The notes: a model not told the origin generated them from the letters alone. Shown: positions 1-9,417, counted from the stretch's first letter. The stretch is 23,920 nt of DNA from Diplocarpon mali (GCA_024741835.1 JAENRP010000380.1:15703-39622); one strand, 5' to 3'. Numbers and translations: made by a program.

Positions 1-762
1 TACCCTCGGCGTACTCGTCCGTGTAAGCAATAGCAGCCAGAGCCCCCGCGCCATCATCCTGAGCCAGGGGGACGACGTCGTCCCAGTCCGGATCCCCTTC
101 GTAGAGTCCCATCTTCCTCCCTCGTAGGTTGCCCAGCAGCCTTCTCCGCGCCCTCTCCTCCTCGGCCTCGCCCGCTGCCGCCCCCTCGCCGGCGACCCGT
201 CGGCTCCGAAACTCGTCACTCGCCTCCCTCACAGCCCGCGACGCCCTCTCCCTCCTCTCCCAGAGCCGGTAGGCGGCCGGCGTGTAGCTCCCCAGGGCGC
301 TGCCTCGCCCGTCCTGGCCGAGACTCCGCGGCTTCGGCAGGGGGATGGGGATCTGCTGTTGCTCGACCAGTCTCCAGAAGTCCTCCTGCTGCGGGCGAGC
401 CCACGTCTGCCAGGCGCCCGTCTCGAGCAGGACGGCGTGTGCGTAGCGCTGCTTGTCGCGCGCCGCCAGCTGCGTGAAGCCCTCGCTGTCTCGGCGCACT
501 TGGTAGGGTCGCGAGGCGAGATACTCCGCCTCGAGCTCTGCAGCGATCGTGAGGTCTGAGGGCTTGTGTCAGCGGGAGGAGGCCGCGGCGGCGAAGGCAC
601 AACCAGTGTCAGTTCTGAACTTTCGATGAGATACGTACGCTCGGTGGCCGATCCGCAAGCCTTCTCGCGCGGTCGTGGTGCGCTCGTGTCCGGGGGTGTC
701 ATGGTGACCCTGTGTCGGGGGGGCTCGGAGAATGCAGCCTCGGAGGTCGGCTGGAATGTCAC
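1..762 (-). CDS. RAM2: Protein farnesyl/geranylgeranyltransferase type I alpha subunit, 5' part, with long N-terminal extension
   Basis: The alpha subunit is shared by protein farnesyltransferase and geranylgeranyltransferase I, which prenylate CAAX-box cysteines of Ras, Rho and a-factor-type proteins in the cytosol. The family N-terminus is visible at 112-2: MGLYEGDPDWDDVV, then PLAQDDG and IAYTDEYAEG, the usual start before the first alpha-alpha repeat. The window edge cuts off the rest. The same frame stays open upstream to 555 without a stop. A good intron (556-638: donor GTACGT, branch GCTGAC, acceptor CTCAG, matching phase 1) joins it to exon 639-762, with ATG at 762 (alternative ATG at 702). 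That gives about 189 extra residues before the normal start, rich in Glu, Arg and Ala, which I do not recognise. RAM2 could instead start at 112 after a separate unit. The family call for 1-112 is strong; the extension and intron are inferred. Confidence 0.8.
556..638 (-). other. Predicted intron in the RAM2-like gene
   Basis: Donor GTACGT at 638, a perfect fungal branch point GCTGAC, and acceptor CTCAG at 556, with phase 1 on both sides. It removes the in-frame stop at 569-571 and links the open frame to an upstream ATG. This is inferred from splice signals only. Confidence 0.55.
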
Positions 763-870
763 ACTTGCTAGGACAATAGCAACGAAGCTCGGACAAGGAC
801 AAGGACAATATCAAGAATCGGCGTCGGGTCATCGGGTCCGTGGGCGTCTCTATGCTTCCAAGGTGATTAA

Positions 871-880
871 ATTATATATT
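871..880 (-). promoter_or_regulatory. Possible TATA box of the RAM2-like gene
   Basis: Read on the minus strand the motif is AATATATAAT, about 108 nt upstream of the ATG at 762, in the 233-bp gap after the mevalonate kinase stop. Three tandem GGACAA units (plus strand, 791-808) lie between it and the ATG. The assignment rests only on position and sequence. Confidence 0.3.
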
Positions 881-995
881 TCGCTGGCTAATGATACCGT
901 ACGTAGAGTATGTATATGTTGCACTGGATCTTTCCCTGGACGCACAGCCCCTCGTCCCAAAACTACGGGACGACTGTCGACAGCCACGTAAACTC

Positions 996-2706
996 TCATT
1001 CCTGTTGAGCCACCCTCCAAAACTTCCAGGCTTCTCTATCCTCTCCCGTCTCTCCATGCACCCCCACGAGAGCCTCGACACCTTCGATGCCGTCTGCGTT
1101 CAAGAACTTGTCTTGATCGATTTCTTCTCCTCCCTCGTCGTCTTCGCTGCCGTTCTTCAGCACCGCAGGCCAAAGAACCCCAACTCCATCACAGCCGAGC
1201 ATAGTCACGAACTGGTTGTAGCCCTCTCCCTCCAGGCTGTCCTCCAGTCGTTTCATCCTCTCCCGTGTGATCTCGGGTTTCAAGAGCGTGATCGCGCACC
1301 CTCCCCCTCCAGCGCCAGTGAGTTTCGTCCAGCCAATGCCCTCGTGGTCGACCAATTCGCGTATGCGCTCCAGGCGGGGATGCGAAACACCCAGCGCGAC
1401 AAGCAGTCCGTGATTAATCGTCATCAATTTGCCCAGCTTCTCTAGGCTAGACAGTTCCTCGCTATCGAATCCGTCATCAGAAATCAGTTTCCTCGCGTCC
1501 TCACAGACCATGTCCATTGCATGTACCACCGAATCGGTGATTTCTGGATGTGACTTCTGTAATGCCGCGACTTTTGCAACCTCAAAGGCTGTAGATTTCG
1601 GCTGTTTGGTGTCCACCACGAGCAGCGGAAGTTCGGGGAAATTCCACAACGAACTCACACTCGGTGGTTTCGAGTAGTCCGACCTCCGGTATACCACGGC
1701 CTTGCCCTGTGCTGCCACTGTATTATCGACGCCTGATGGATTGCCGTGGATGCACATCTCCCCCACGAAAGCCCATCGATTCACTCGCTCAATTTGCAGC
1801 CGCGCTTCTTCGGATGGCTGGTCTGGATGTGGGCCCGAGAGTGTGCGGAGTTGTAGGAGGAGGGATGCGGCGAGACAGACGCAAATCGATGCGCTGCTGC
1901 CGAGTCCGCTGCCGATTGGGATGGTAGAGCGGAGAGTGTAGATAGAACCCGAGAAAGATGGAGATCCCAGGGAGAGCAAGAGGTAGAGGAATGCCGAGGC
2001 TGAGTTCTGATGAACCTTGCGGAGATCATCAGGCGCATCGAGAGAGACGTCGGCCAGGTGTGGCTTCATCGCCGCAAGAAGTTCGGGGTCGAGGGCAGTA
2101 ACACGATCATAGTAGTACTTCTTCTTACCCGGCTGAGAGAAGATGTCCCATGGCAGATCGTCGATGTTCCAGGTATGCGACAAGTTGATATCGGGGAAAC
2201 GCAGCGAGACTGTTCGTTTCGACTTGGAGAGGGCCGTGACGAGGAGGTAGGATCGCAGCGAAATCGAAGCAGCAATGGCGGCCTTGGAACGCATTAGCAG
2301 TGCCCAGCGGCAATCGATGGCCCTGATATACCTTTCCATAGACCACGGCGTGCTCCCCAAACACAATGACCTTCCCCGGCGCAGAGACCATGAATGCAGG
2401 CATCATGGGGGATGACTGCTTCCTCGTGCTGATCGATTTGCGGCCGGTCTCTGGGCCACTGGTCTCGCTCTTCACCAGCTCGCCGGCGAATCCTGAATGT
2501 TCCTGCGCGTGCATTTCCATTAAAATCTCGAAGGAGGGCGAGGGCGAGGTCGAAGGGCTGGTGTCGGAGGGTGTTTCGATGGGTATGGAGGCCGTACTGG
2601 AACTGGAGCGCGAATGAGGCCTTGTATTGAGGGACTCTGGTTTGCCGCCAATTGACCTCCTGTTCTGGGTGCTTGTCATGGCACGATACTCTCCGCGAAA
2701 TTGCAA
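996..2706 (-). CDS. ERG12: Mevalonate kinase
   Basis: This GHMP-family kinase phosphorylates mevalonate with ATP, an early step from mevalonate to isopentenyl diphosphate, feeding sterols, ubiquinone, dolichol and protein prenyl groups. There are two exons, 2332-2706 and 996-2282; the 49-nt phase-0 intron (2283-2331) has donor GTATAT and splits the motif GEHAVVYGK|AAIA. Visible motifs are MVSAPGKVIVFGEHAVVYG (substrate-binding N-terminus), IPIGSGLGSSAS (ATP loop), GNPSGVDN (the SGVDN catalytic Asp) and KLTGAGGGGCAITLL (motif 3). It is about 553 residues from the ATG at 2706, or 544 from the second ATG at 2679. A Ser/Thr/Pro-rich leader of about 105 residues precedes the kinase domain; filamentous fungi often carry such a leader. 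It is transcribed head-to-tail with the downstream RAM2-like gene. A MITE lies about 115 bp upstream. Confidence 0.95.
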
Positions 2707-2820
2707 GAAGCAGCAGCTGGGAATGAGACCAGAACTCTGGGTTGCTCTGGTGGCTTGTGTTTATTAGTATCATGGATCGGCCCTCATTTTCGCATCTGGG
2801 AGAAATCCGACATGGGGTTA

Positions 2821-3084
2821 CAGAGGTACAGCGATTAATTAAGTGTTGTCCCTTGTCAACTAGGGGGGGAGGGGCTGGACACTTGCTCTCATTACCATAT
2901 AATTCTTTCAATTCCGAACACAACTCGGCTCAGAAGAGGATCAAATTTCTCCAGATAATGACCCTTATCCAGAGTCGAATTAATCCCAATATTCTCCTCC
3001 CAGTTGTTGTGGTTGATTTGCAAGAAAAAAGGTTTGATACTACAGTAGCAAGACAGGGGACAACACTTAATCGCCGTACCTTTG
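2821..3084. mobile_element. MITE, TA-flanked, 264 bp, Tc1/mariner-pogo-type ends
   Basis: Terminal inverted repeats occupy 2821-2857 and 3052-3084. The left begins CAGAGGTACAGCGATTAA and the right, reverse-complemented, begins CAAAGGTACGGCGATTAA; both continue into GTGTTGTCCC and TGTC. They differ by three substitutions and one 4-nt TTAA insertion in the left arm. TA dinucleotides flank both sides (2819-2820 and 3085-3086), the target-site duplication typical of Tc1/mariner and fungal Fot1/pogo elements. No transposase is encoded, so the copy is non-autonomous. It sits between the mevalonate kinase ATG (2706) and the sequence further upstream, probably inside its promoter. Confidence 0.85.
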
Positions 3085-3173
3085 TACACAGAAGACAAGC
3101 AGCTTACCCGATGAAGCTGCGTGCCGTCAATCAAGAATGCTTAAACCCGGGACGTGATGCAGGTCCGCTGTCC

Positions 3174-3197
3174 AGGTCGAGATCGAGGTCAAGGTCG
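3174..3197. repeat. Hexanucleotide tandem repeat, 4 units
   Basis: Four units read AGGTCG, AGATCG, AGGTCA, AGGTCG. It is a short imperfect minisatellite just outside the MITE, with no coding function evident. Confidence 0.7.
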
Positions 3198-3639
3198 GAT
3201 CCCTCCAATGATGAACAAAGCCAGGGTTGAACCTCCAAGGCAATTTGTAGGAGACAGAGTAGAGTAGGGCAGATGCCATTCATTGACTCACTCGTTCATT
3301 ACCAATAACACCCTGCCGTACGACACACGCTGGTGCTGCATCCATCCATGCCACCATTCATCCAGATTCAAGGTTGGTGCTGAGTGCAACGTAAATAAAT
3401 AAGGGTATGACAGGCCAGGCCAGGGTCTGCATCGCCCCGTCGGTCGACAGGAGACAATCCCAATCTTGAATCCGACCAAGTTTGACTCTGACTATGCCCA
3501 AAAAAAAAGTTGCTATAGAGGTTCTTCTACGAGAGAGTGGTTTGGTAGTGGCCGAATCCACGGCACGCATCTTGATATGCTTAAAAACTTTGTCCAGAGT
3601 TTCTGGCAGCAATTCCCTTATCAGGGGGACGAAGACTTA

Positions 3640-4720
3640 ATTCCTATGGACCTTGGACTATTTTTACGATAACAAGTTATATACTTCACCACAAGAGAGT
3701 CTGCGGAGCCGGGATCGATTCGTACCAATTTTAAAAGAAATTTCAAAGAAGGCTATAACTAATTTTGCAGAGTTGTCACTCTTGATCTGCTACACCCCCT
3801 TCGATAGAACCTGCGATACGATAATGGGAAGAGATCTGAAATAATCAGACGAAATAGAATACGATAGCTGTAGAAGACCCTAATTAGATCTAACATCTGC
3901 TATTTACTAGCCTAAATCAAACCCCCAGTTCCTAAAGTACACACGCTTCGACCTCTTTTAAAGGATCCGACTCTCAGCAATCTACTATCGACCCTTCTAT
4001 GCACCCGTTTGGTTTGCTACTAGGAGAACTGTTCGCTTTACTAAGCGTACGGCTTCTCACGCCCTTTGCGATATTCGCAAGCTAGGTAGCGGCTGTTTTG
4101 TAAGTTTACTCTCGACCTTTTAGCTGTTATAGTATTTATTATACTACGATTTCAAAAGCTTACTGAAGCGCCATGCTACTACCTGAAGGTATGAGGAGGA
4201 TATTCGAAGAAAGAGAGGCTTAAAGGTATAATATAGAATCGATCCTAGTCTAAATAGCTTACGAGTTGTACCTATGGGTTTTTATCAATTTTTCCTATTA
4301 TATTGCATACGCAAATGGCTAGAGTTTGTCTAGTTAGTAGAGATTACCAAGGAAGGCTAGGACACCCCTTTAATGCCATGCTAAATAGATTCGGGAAGGC
4401 TCTATACTATTGATAAAAACTTACAAAATAGAAAAAGAAAAAGGTCTACTACCTACATAATAGGTATCTTAGCCTTAAGAGGATAGGAGGGGTCACAGTG
4501 CTATATAGTCTCAGAAGTAATATAGCACGTTGATTTTTTTTAAAAAAGCCCTTGTCAGATCCCGACATACTGTTAAAGGTCCTTGACCTACCACGTAGGT
4601 AGGGCATATAAGACACTTGGGGAGGTTCCCAGGGACCAAATCTACTCGTACTATACTGGATTTCAGATTATAAGCTCGCTTAAATAGGGGCGGCGACGGT
4701 TAAGTACCTATATTCAATAA
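3640..4720. other. AT-rich gene-free stretch, probable decayed transposon
   Basis: All frames are broken by frequent stops, and TpA steps are dense: in 4201-4260 I count nine TA against seven AT. This fits old repeat DNA degraded by C-to-T change, as repeat-induced point mutation leaves in filamentous ascomycetes. I could not find convincing terminal repeats or recognise a reverse transcriptase or transposase. The neighbouring stretches 3087-3640 and 4721-4967 also show nothing I can call a gene. Confidence 0.35.
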
Positions 4721-4967
4721 CATTATTTGATCATAAGATGGTAGTCGAGGGCAGCGCTTCTCAAAGAACTGCAATGCTTGCCTGTCCTAGCTTGATCGGA
4801 TGCATCATCTCTAATATCTCCAACTTCACCAACAGTAGACGATGCACCCAAGCCCAAGCCAAGTTGATTCTGACTGTCACCCCGATGTTGATTGTTCGCC
4901 TGACCTGAGGCCAATCGAAGAACCTAGCTTGGTAACCTCAGTCGATTCTCACCAGACGATAGGTCAC

Positions 4968-6345
4968 TTATTCATCATACTGGCGCTCCGGGTCCAGGCC
5001 AGACACTAGGAGTTTCCTCACGAGATCCATTGTTACTTTAACTAGAACCTCAACCATCCAACCACCCCCGGAATTGTGAAAGGAATACTCGCATCCAACC
5101 AGAATGCTCCGAAATTCTTCCAGCTTGTCAGCAAACTCGGTCTTAGCAGTCTGACGGAGCCGGGACTGTTCGAGCTTTATTAGAACTGGAGAATCAAGGC
5201 AGCCTTGATCGGCCCGCGCCTGCTCTGAATACTTTTTCGCCCTCAGTTTCCCGTAATATGGGTCTGGAATAGCTATTTTGTACATTTACACTAAGTGTGC
5301 GTTTCCGTTCGAGGCGAGGAAAGAAAGCATCGTGAGCTTGTGTCAAATGCTATTTGGTCATAATGCATGCGGTCTACGAGGTTAGCCTCTGTTTCCCAAT
5401 ATAATAATCTGTTCCCAGCACTTACTGGAGGGATCTTTACTTCTGGGAATATTCGACCTCGTGCTTAGACGCGTTCTCTAGTTTTTCCTTGACCAAGCCC
5501 GATTTTCCGGGAAAACAAAGGTAGCTTTCCTTTCCCCTCGATGGGTTTTCGTCGTTGGCAGGGCCTCTCGTTGGACATATTATATCCCATGCCGAGTAGG
5601 CATGATGTCAGATTTTCAATGATATCAACCTTATATTTTCCAATAGCTAGCCTTTCTGTCACCTCGGCATATCTCTCGTTCAGAGCAGGCTTCTCCTTGG
5701 TGAGACAATGTCGAAAGAAGATCTCTATGACTTCATGAAATATCAGCAAACGCACTTACCATTTGACCAAGATTTTCAGAGGTTGACCATTTACAAGCTC
5801 TTTACAAGAAATTCAAAGAATCTCAAGATGGATTAGACAGATATTCCCCGGAGTGGCGTAGTGGAATGGAAATCCCCCCATGGTTGAAGCTATTGGGTGG
5901 AGATGGATTCCCGACAATGCCAAATGAATATCCAATTTGGCGATATTTGGAAGGGGGCAAGTGGCTCAAAAAAATCCAGCTGGCGGTGCATGGGTTGAAA
6001 AGATGAAGATGCCAGTCCATTATTACTAATACTTGACTTGATCAGAACGGAAGAATTCATCGCCACTGAAATTACAACTTACTCCTCCTTGTGGACAATA
6101 AACGAGTCCGCTTGCTGGCACTGAGCAGAACCTCGATCAAGGAGATGTTTTGCTATCAGTCTTAGCCGCTGGGTAAAGTACCGCGTGACATGTTTCTGGA
6201 ATAAATTTTCTACAAGAGCTTCGGCGAAGTGCAACGTATTTGAGAATATCTGGTAGGGAAAAATCGAGGGATATTGTATTTGTAGGAGATTTATCCTATT
6301 GGTAGGCGGGAATTCAAAGTTGCAGGAATCGTGCCAGAAGATCAA
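4968..6345 (-). CDS. Unrecognised multi-exon gene or pseudogene
   Basis: Three protein-like segments lie in order on the minus strand. Segment 1 (6345-6079) ends in an Arg/Leu/His-rich helix-like stretch (HVTRYFTQRLRLIAKHLLDR) and runs into a GTAAGT donor near 6081. Segment 2 (about 5730-5560) contains TKEKPALNERYAEVTERL. Segment 3 (5285-4968) contains PDPYYGKLRAKKYSEQARAD, LVGCEYSFHNSGGGW and VEVLVKVTMDLVRKLL, then a stop. A short link, GRIFPEVKIPP before a GTAAGT donor near 5430, could connect 2 and 3. The exon joins are not resolved, and a start codon is not obvious. I do not recognise the family. Composition suggests a soluble alpha-helical protein. It may be a living accessory gene or a decayed one; a plus-strand fragment lies between segments 1 and 2. 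Confidence 0.4.
5708..6006 (+). pseudogene. Frameshifted coding fragment, unknown family
   Basis: From the ATG at 5708 the plus strand reads MSKEDLYDFMKYQQTHLPFD then QDFQ. At about 5779 the coding-like reading moves to another frame, VDHLQALYKKFKESQDGLD, and continues through RYSPEWRSGMEIPPWLKLLG, a Gly/Pro/Trp-rich part and WLKKIQLAVHGLKR to a stop at 6004-6006. One missing base near 5779 would explain the change; the two frames overlap there, which argues against a normal intron. Composition and charge pattern look like real protein, but I do not recognise it. Neither a 5' continuation nor an intact copy is visible here. The alternative is a chance antisense reading of the minus-strand locus. 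Confidence 0.4.
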
Positions 6346-6759
6346 AGCACAGACTAATTATGATATCTGAGCGAAGTCCGCAGTGTGCCTGCAAGCTCGA
6401 GACAGACTGTCTTCGCACTCCGCTGGAGTCTGGGGCGTGAGTTCCTTGCTCTTTCCCCTGAAAAGCGCAAAATTCAGAAATCTCAAATCGCCCAGCCAGT
6501 CTCAAGACCATTTTGTACCACCCGCGGTTATCACTCTCTCGAGCACAAAATTTCCTCTCGCGTCCCTCTATATCGAATTGACCAAGAGAAAGGGGGTTTG
6601 CTTGTTTATGGGTTGCAATTGATTTTCGCTTTGCTATTTCATGACATTTCAGCACTTTCAGTTGTGCTGTGATGTGCCAGACGCTCCTTGCGAACGAAGT
6701 CAATGCATAACCCGTCCCCATCGACGCTCCCTTCAACTCAAGATCAATCCATTATTCCC
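6346..6759. other. Intergenic, 3' flank of RPL38
   Basis: I see no supported gene. It should contain the 3' UTR and polyadenylation site of the minus-strand RPL38 gene. The open frames here on both strands lack recognisable motifs. Confidence 0.4.
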
Positions 6760-7300
6760 TCATGCAACTCGCTTTCCCTTGGCGTTTTTCTTTGGGGTAT
6801 CGGCGATGGTGAGGTCTGTCAAAGATCATCAGTACTTTTCAATGACAGACGGACAATCCGTGAAAGAAGAAGCCCTCCACTTGTAATGCGACCTCCCAAA
6901 TCCTGCCTCAAACAGCTCCGGGGGAACGTACTTGGTGGCAGCGACTGCTTTAATTTCTCGGCCTTGTCGGAATCCTTCAAGACGAGCGTGTAGAGGTGTC
7001 TTTGGCAGCGGACCTTGAACTTGATCTGTGAAGACTTCTTGTTGCGCTTTATGCGGGCAGCTGTTTCTCATCAGCCTTCGAACTGTCTCCCATTCCGTGC
7101 ATGTCTCTTTTTCATGCTCCAGACATTGCAACTCGGGATCCGTGGCGAATGACACACGTACATGAAGCATCCTTGCGTCTGCAAATCTCGATAAACTGCC
7201 CGAAACATTAGAATATCATCTCACCACAGCTCATTGCGCGCTTTCGCGCACTGGGAACTACGTGACTCACATTCTTGATGTCTGAGATTTCGCGAGGCAT
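6760..7300 (-). CDS. RPL38: Ribosomal protein eL38 (60S)
   Basis: A small protein of the cytosolic large ribosomal subunit. Four exons join cleanly: 7271-7300 ([10 protein letters not shown]), 7162-7195 ([11 protein letters not shown]), 6932-7060 ([20 protein letters not shown], then [22 protein letters not shown]) and 6760-6815 ([17 protein letters not shown], stop). Introns are 75, 101 and 116 nt with donors GTGAGT, GTACGT and GTACGT. The last acceptor, TTTGACAG, is typical. The total is 82 residues, close to the family's usual length of about 80. Many introns in a short ribosomal protein gene is usual for filamentous fungi. The longest single frame here is a false one that starts inside exon 2 and reads through two introns. 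The gene diverges from the small membrane-protein gene at 7681. Confidence 0.95.
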
Positions 7301-7680
7301 TTTGGCGGTTTCGGGACGGTTTCTGAAGAAAATCCAAGGTGTTTTCGCGGGATGAGGCTGTGGGTTGTTGGAATTCACATCAACGGTTTTGTGGGCTTAG
7401 TCAGCACTTCTCGGTAGAGCGACACAAAGCAGGGCTAGCCGAAAGATCCAGAGAGACTGTGGCGCAATCACAGGCACAATCATGTGAATGTGGCTTGACG
7501 CGTGGCGGCCGCGGCTCTTCAGGCAGACCTGTTTATCATTTGTCCTGGAAAGTCGCCTCTTCTCAGACTGTCAGATATTTATTGTGACTTCTGAGATATC
7601 ATTGCTCAAAACATCCTCAATCTCAAACAGAAAAAAACCCATTACTTCTGCGGTGCTGTCTCATACTCTGCTATCACGAG
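7301..7680. promoter_or_regulatory. Shared divergent promoter region
   Basis: This 380-bp gap separates the start codons of RPL38 (minus) and the small membrane-protein gene (plus), so it should hold both promoters and 5' leaders. I see no clear TATA box and make no specific site call. Confidence 0.5.
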
Positions 7681-8458
7681 ATGCCGACTCCTCTTGATAG
7701 AGCTCTGAACTCCAAGGTATGTCTATTCTCAGTAGCCTCCAGAGGTCGGGCCAAATTATTCATTGAGATTTTGGCGCAGGATCTGAACGCAAGCATTTGT
7801 CTGACAGTTTTGTTGTATTTAATCTTGGGTCCATCCCATACCTAGAGATACTATTGTGAACCAGACTAGCACTTTGCCGCTGATGGCGCCGAATTTTTGA
7901 ACATTCAATCTATTATGTAGCCGCTGGGGAACTCCAATAAGATGTTAACATTCTCTCTAGAACACCTTTCTCGGTATGACAGTCAAGTGGCGCGCATTAC
8001 CGGCAATTAGCTGACCTCCATAGCCTTTACTGGCATTGTCACTGCAGTAGCGGTATGGTCAATATGGGGCCAAGATATGTTTCCTAAGGAACCTGATCCT
8101 ACTGGTAGTATGTTCCGTTATACAAATAAATAAGCAGAGTTGCTAATCTATGTATAGACCCAGAAAGCTGGACGTACGAGGAGATGCGGACATGGCTAGC
8201 ATCGGTGAGCACGACTGTACCCCTTGAGCGGTCAGCTATCGTTTTGGAGATATGCAAAGCGTTGAGCAAGTCTACGCACTGCACCTCCGTTGGATAGCAG
8301 TCGATTTGCTACCAAGTACATGTGTCTAGATATGAGCATGTGAACTCGGTACTGATTCAGTCTCTATTGTACAGAGAAATCTTCATCCAAACCCCAAAGA
8401 CAACAAGCAGCAACTTCTTGAGAGGGTCAAAGCCAATATGCGGACCCCGAGAGTTTAG
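7681..8458 (+). CDS. Small single-pass membrane protein with LEM/SAP-like (HeH) C-terminal helices
   Basis: Five exons assemble in phase: 7681-7716 (MPTPLDRALNSK), 7961-7973 (NTFL plus one base), 8024-8104 (FTGIVTAVAVWSIWG then QDMFPKEPDPT), 8158-8204 (PESWTYEEMRTWLAS) and 8375-8458 (RNLHPNPKDNKQQLLERVKA then NMRTPRV, stop). Donors are GTATGT, GTATGA, GTAGTA and GTGAGC; the second intron has a GCTGAC branch. The product is 86 residues, with one hydrophobic segment (about residues 14-31) and a C-terminal helix-extended-helix resembling SAP, LEM or Ish1-type modules (WTYEEMRTWL ... NKQQLLERVKA). The role is unknown; I infer an organelle or nuclear-envelope membrane protein. The 13-nt exon and 244-nt first intron are the least certain parts; an alternative exon starting at 7780 hits a stop. 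Confidence 0.7.
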
Positions 8459-9030
8459 TTCAAGCCACTGTCAGCAAAGCTTTAGGAACATGGCGTATAG
8501 GTGTTTGAGGGCAAGGCTTTGGCAATGATTAGATGTCTCTAGGTAAGTACTAACGCAGCCTATGGCGCTTTTCGAATTTTGATAGTCATGAAATGAACTC
8601 AACGAAGTTGATCGCCTGTCTTATGGCCATCTCATATGACCGTTTCTCTCTTGAGATTGTGATCACATGAAAGACAGCTTATGTCTTACATGGATGAGAT
8701 TGGGGACCGAGGTGAATATCAAAAGAAGTCGGGCTGATACCTACAAGATGTAAGTTGTGAGAGGAGTCACCGCGTCTAATCCAAAAATTGCGCTAGTTTG
8801 GTTCTGTCCAGGACAGGACCAACGACAACGCTTGCAGGACTGTGTTTCTCTCACAGATGCAACAAGTGTGGAAAGGAGTACCCGGAAATTCCCCTGTGGT
8901 AACTTGGCCTAGATTCATTCACACACTTCAATCTACACCCTCAGCGTCAAGAATAAAATTTATTCCTGGGTGAGTCCTCATTCGCCCGAAACGTTGGTAC
9001 AAAGATGAAGTGTTGATCCGCATCCTGTAA
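8459..9030. other. Intergenic, no supported gene
   Basis: Short coding-like scraps occur, such as a signal-peptide-like MNSTKLIACLMA near 8593 and CNKCGKEYPEIPLW near 8857. They do not join by splice signals and are not called. Confidence 0.3.
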
Positions 9031-9222
9031 TTACCTCTCTGAAAGCGGCTGCTCTTGTTCATATTTCAAATCAGTGCAACCCAGCAATTTGTAAGTTTCT
9101 GTCTTAACTTCATCGAAATCGTAAATTTTCGCCACCGCCACTAGAGCAGCAGCAAGCTCCGTCTGCAGCGTATATTTCTTTCTATTCAACGTCCGATATA
9201 CGAGCTTCAGCAGCCGAAACAT
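9031..9222 (-). CDS. Unrecognised coding-like segment, possibly a broken gene
   Basis: The minus strand encodes KKYTLQTELAAALVAVAKIY followed by DFDEVKTETYKLLG, ending at SER before a GTAATT donor-like site. Just upstream (9225-9410), two other frames contain TEAIQTITALQLRFDPLLM and SRAFRERLPSQQLLRIKENV, so a gene may extend upstream with an intron or frameshift. I recognise no family. It may be a remnant or chance. Confidence 0.2.
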   Translation of the reverse strand: MFRLLKLVYRTLNRKKYTLQTELAAALVAVAKIYDFDEVKTETYKLLGCTDLKYEQEQPLSER

Positions 9223-9417
9223 TCTCCTTTATCCGCAAGAGCTGTTGGGAAGGAAGTCTTTCTCGGAAAGCTCGACTGAGACGCGGCATCGCATCCGTCT
9301 TGCACTTCTCAACTGTCTTGACCTTGTGGCGTCATGAGCAGCGGGTCGAATCGGAGTTGAAGTGCGGTGATTGTTTGAATCGCCTCGGTAACTGGCTTGA
9401 AGATTTGGTATTACCAA

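Noticed and set aside
216..762. Two long minus-strand frames of 128 and 177 codons over the RAM2 extension
   Set aside because: They are high-GC shadow frames rich in Arg, Pro, Ser and Gly. The third frame continues directly into the prenyltransferase start; only the first 41 codons of the 762 frame are used, as exon 1.
6314..6993. A 140-codon minus frame and overlapping plus frames of 79-101 codons
   Set aside because: They overlap RPL38 exons or its 3' flank and show no family features.
6829..7170. A 113-codon minus-strand open frame starting at 7170
   Set aside because: It starts inside exon 2 of RPL38, reads through two introns, and uses the wrong frame for exon 3.
8545..8564. GTAAGTACTAACGCAG resembling a complete minimal intron of 16 nt
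   Set aside because: Far too short to be spliced, and no coding frame continues across it.
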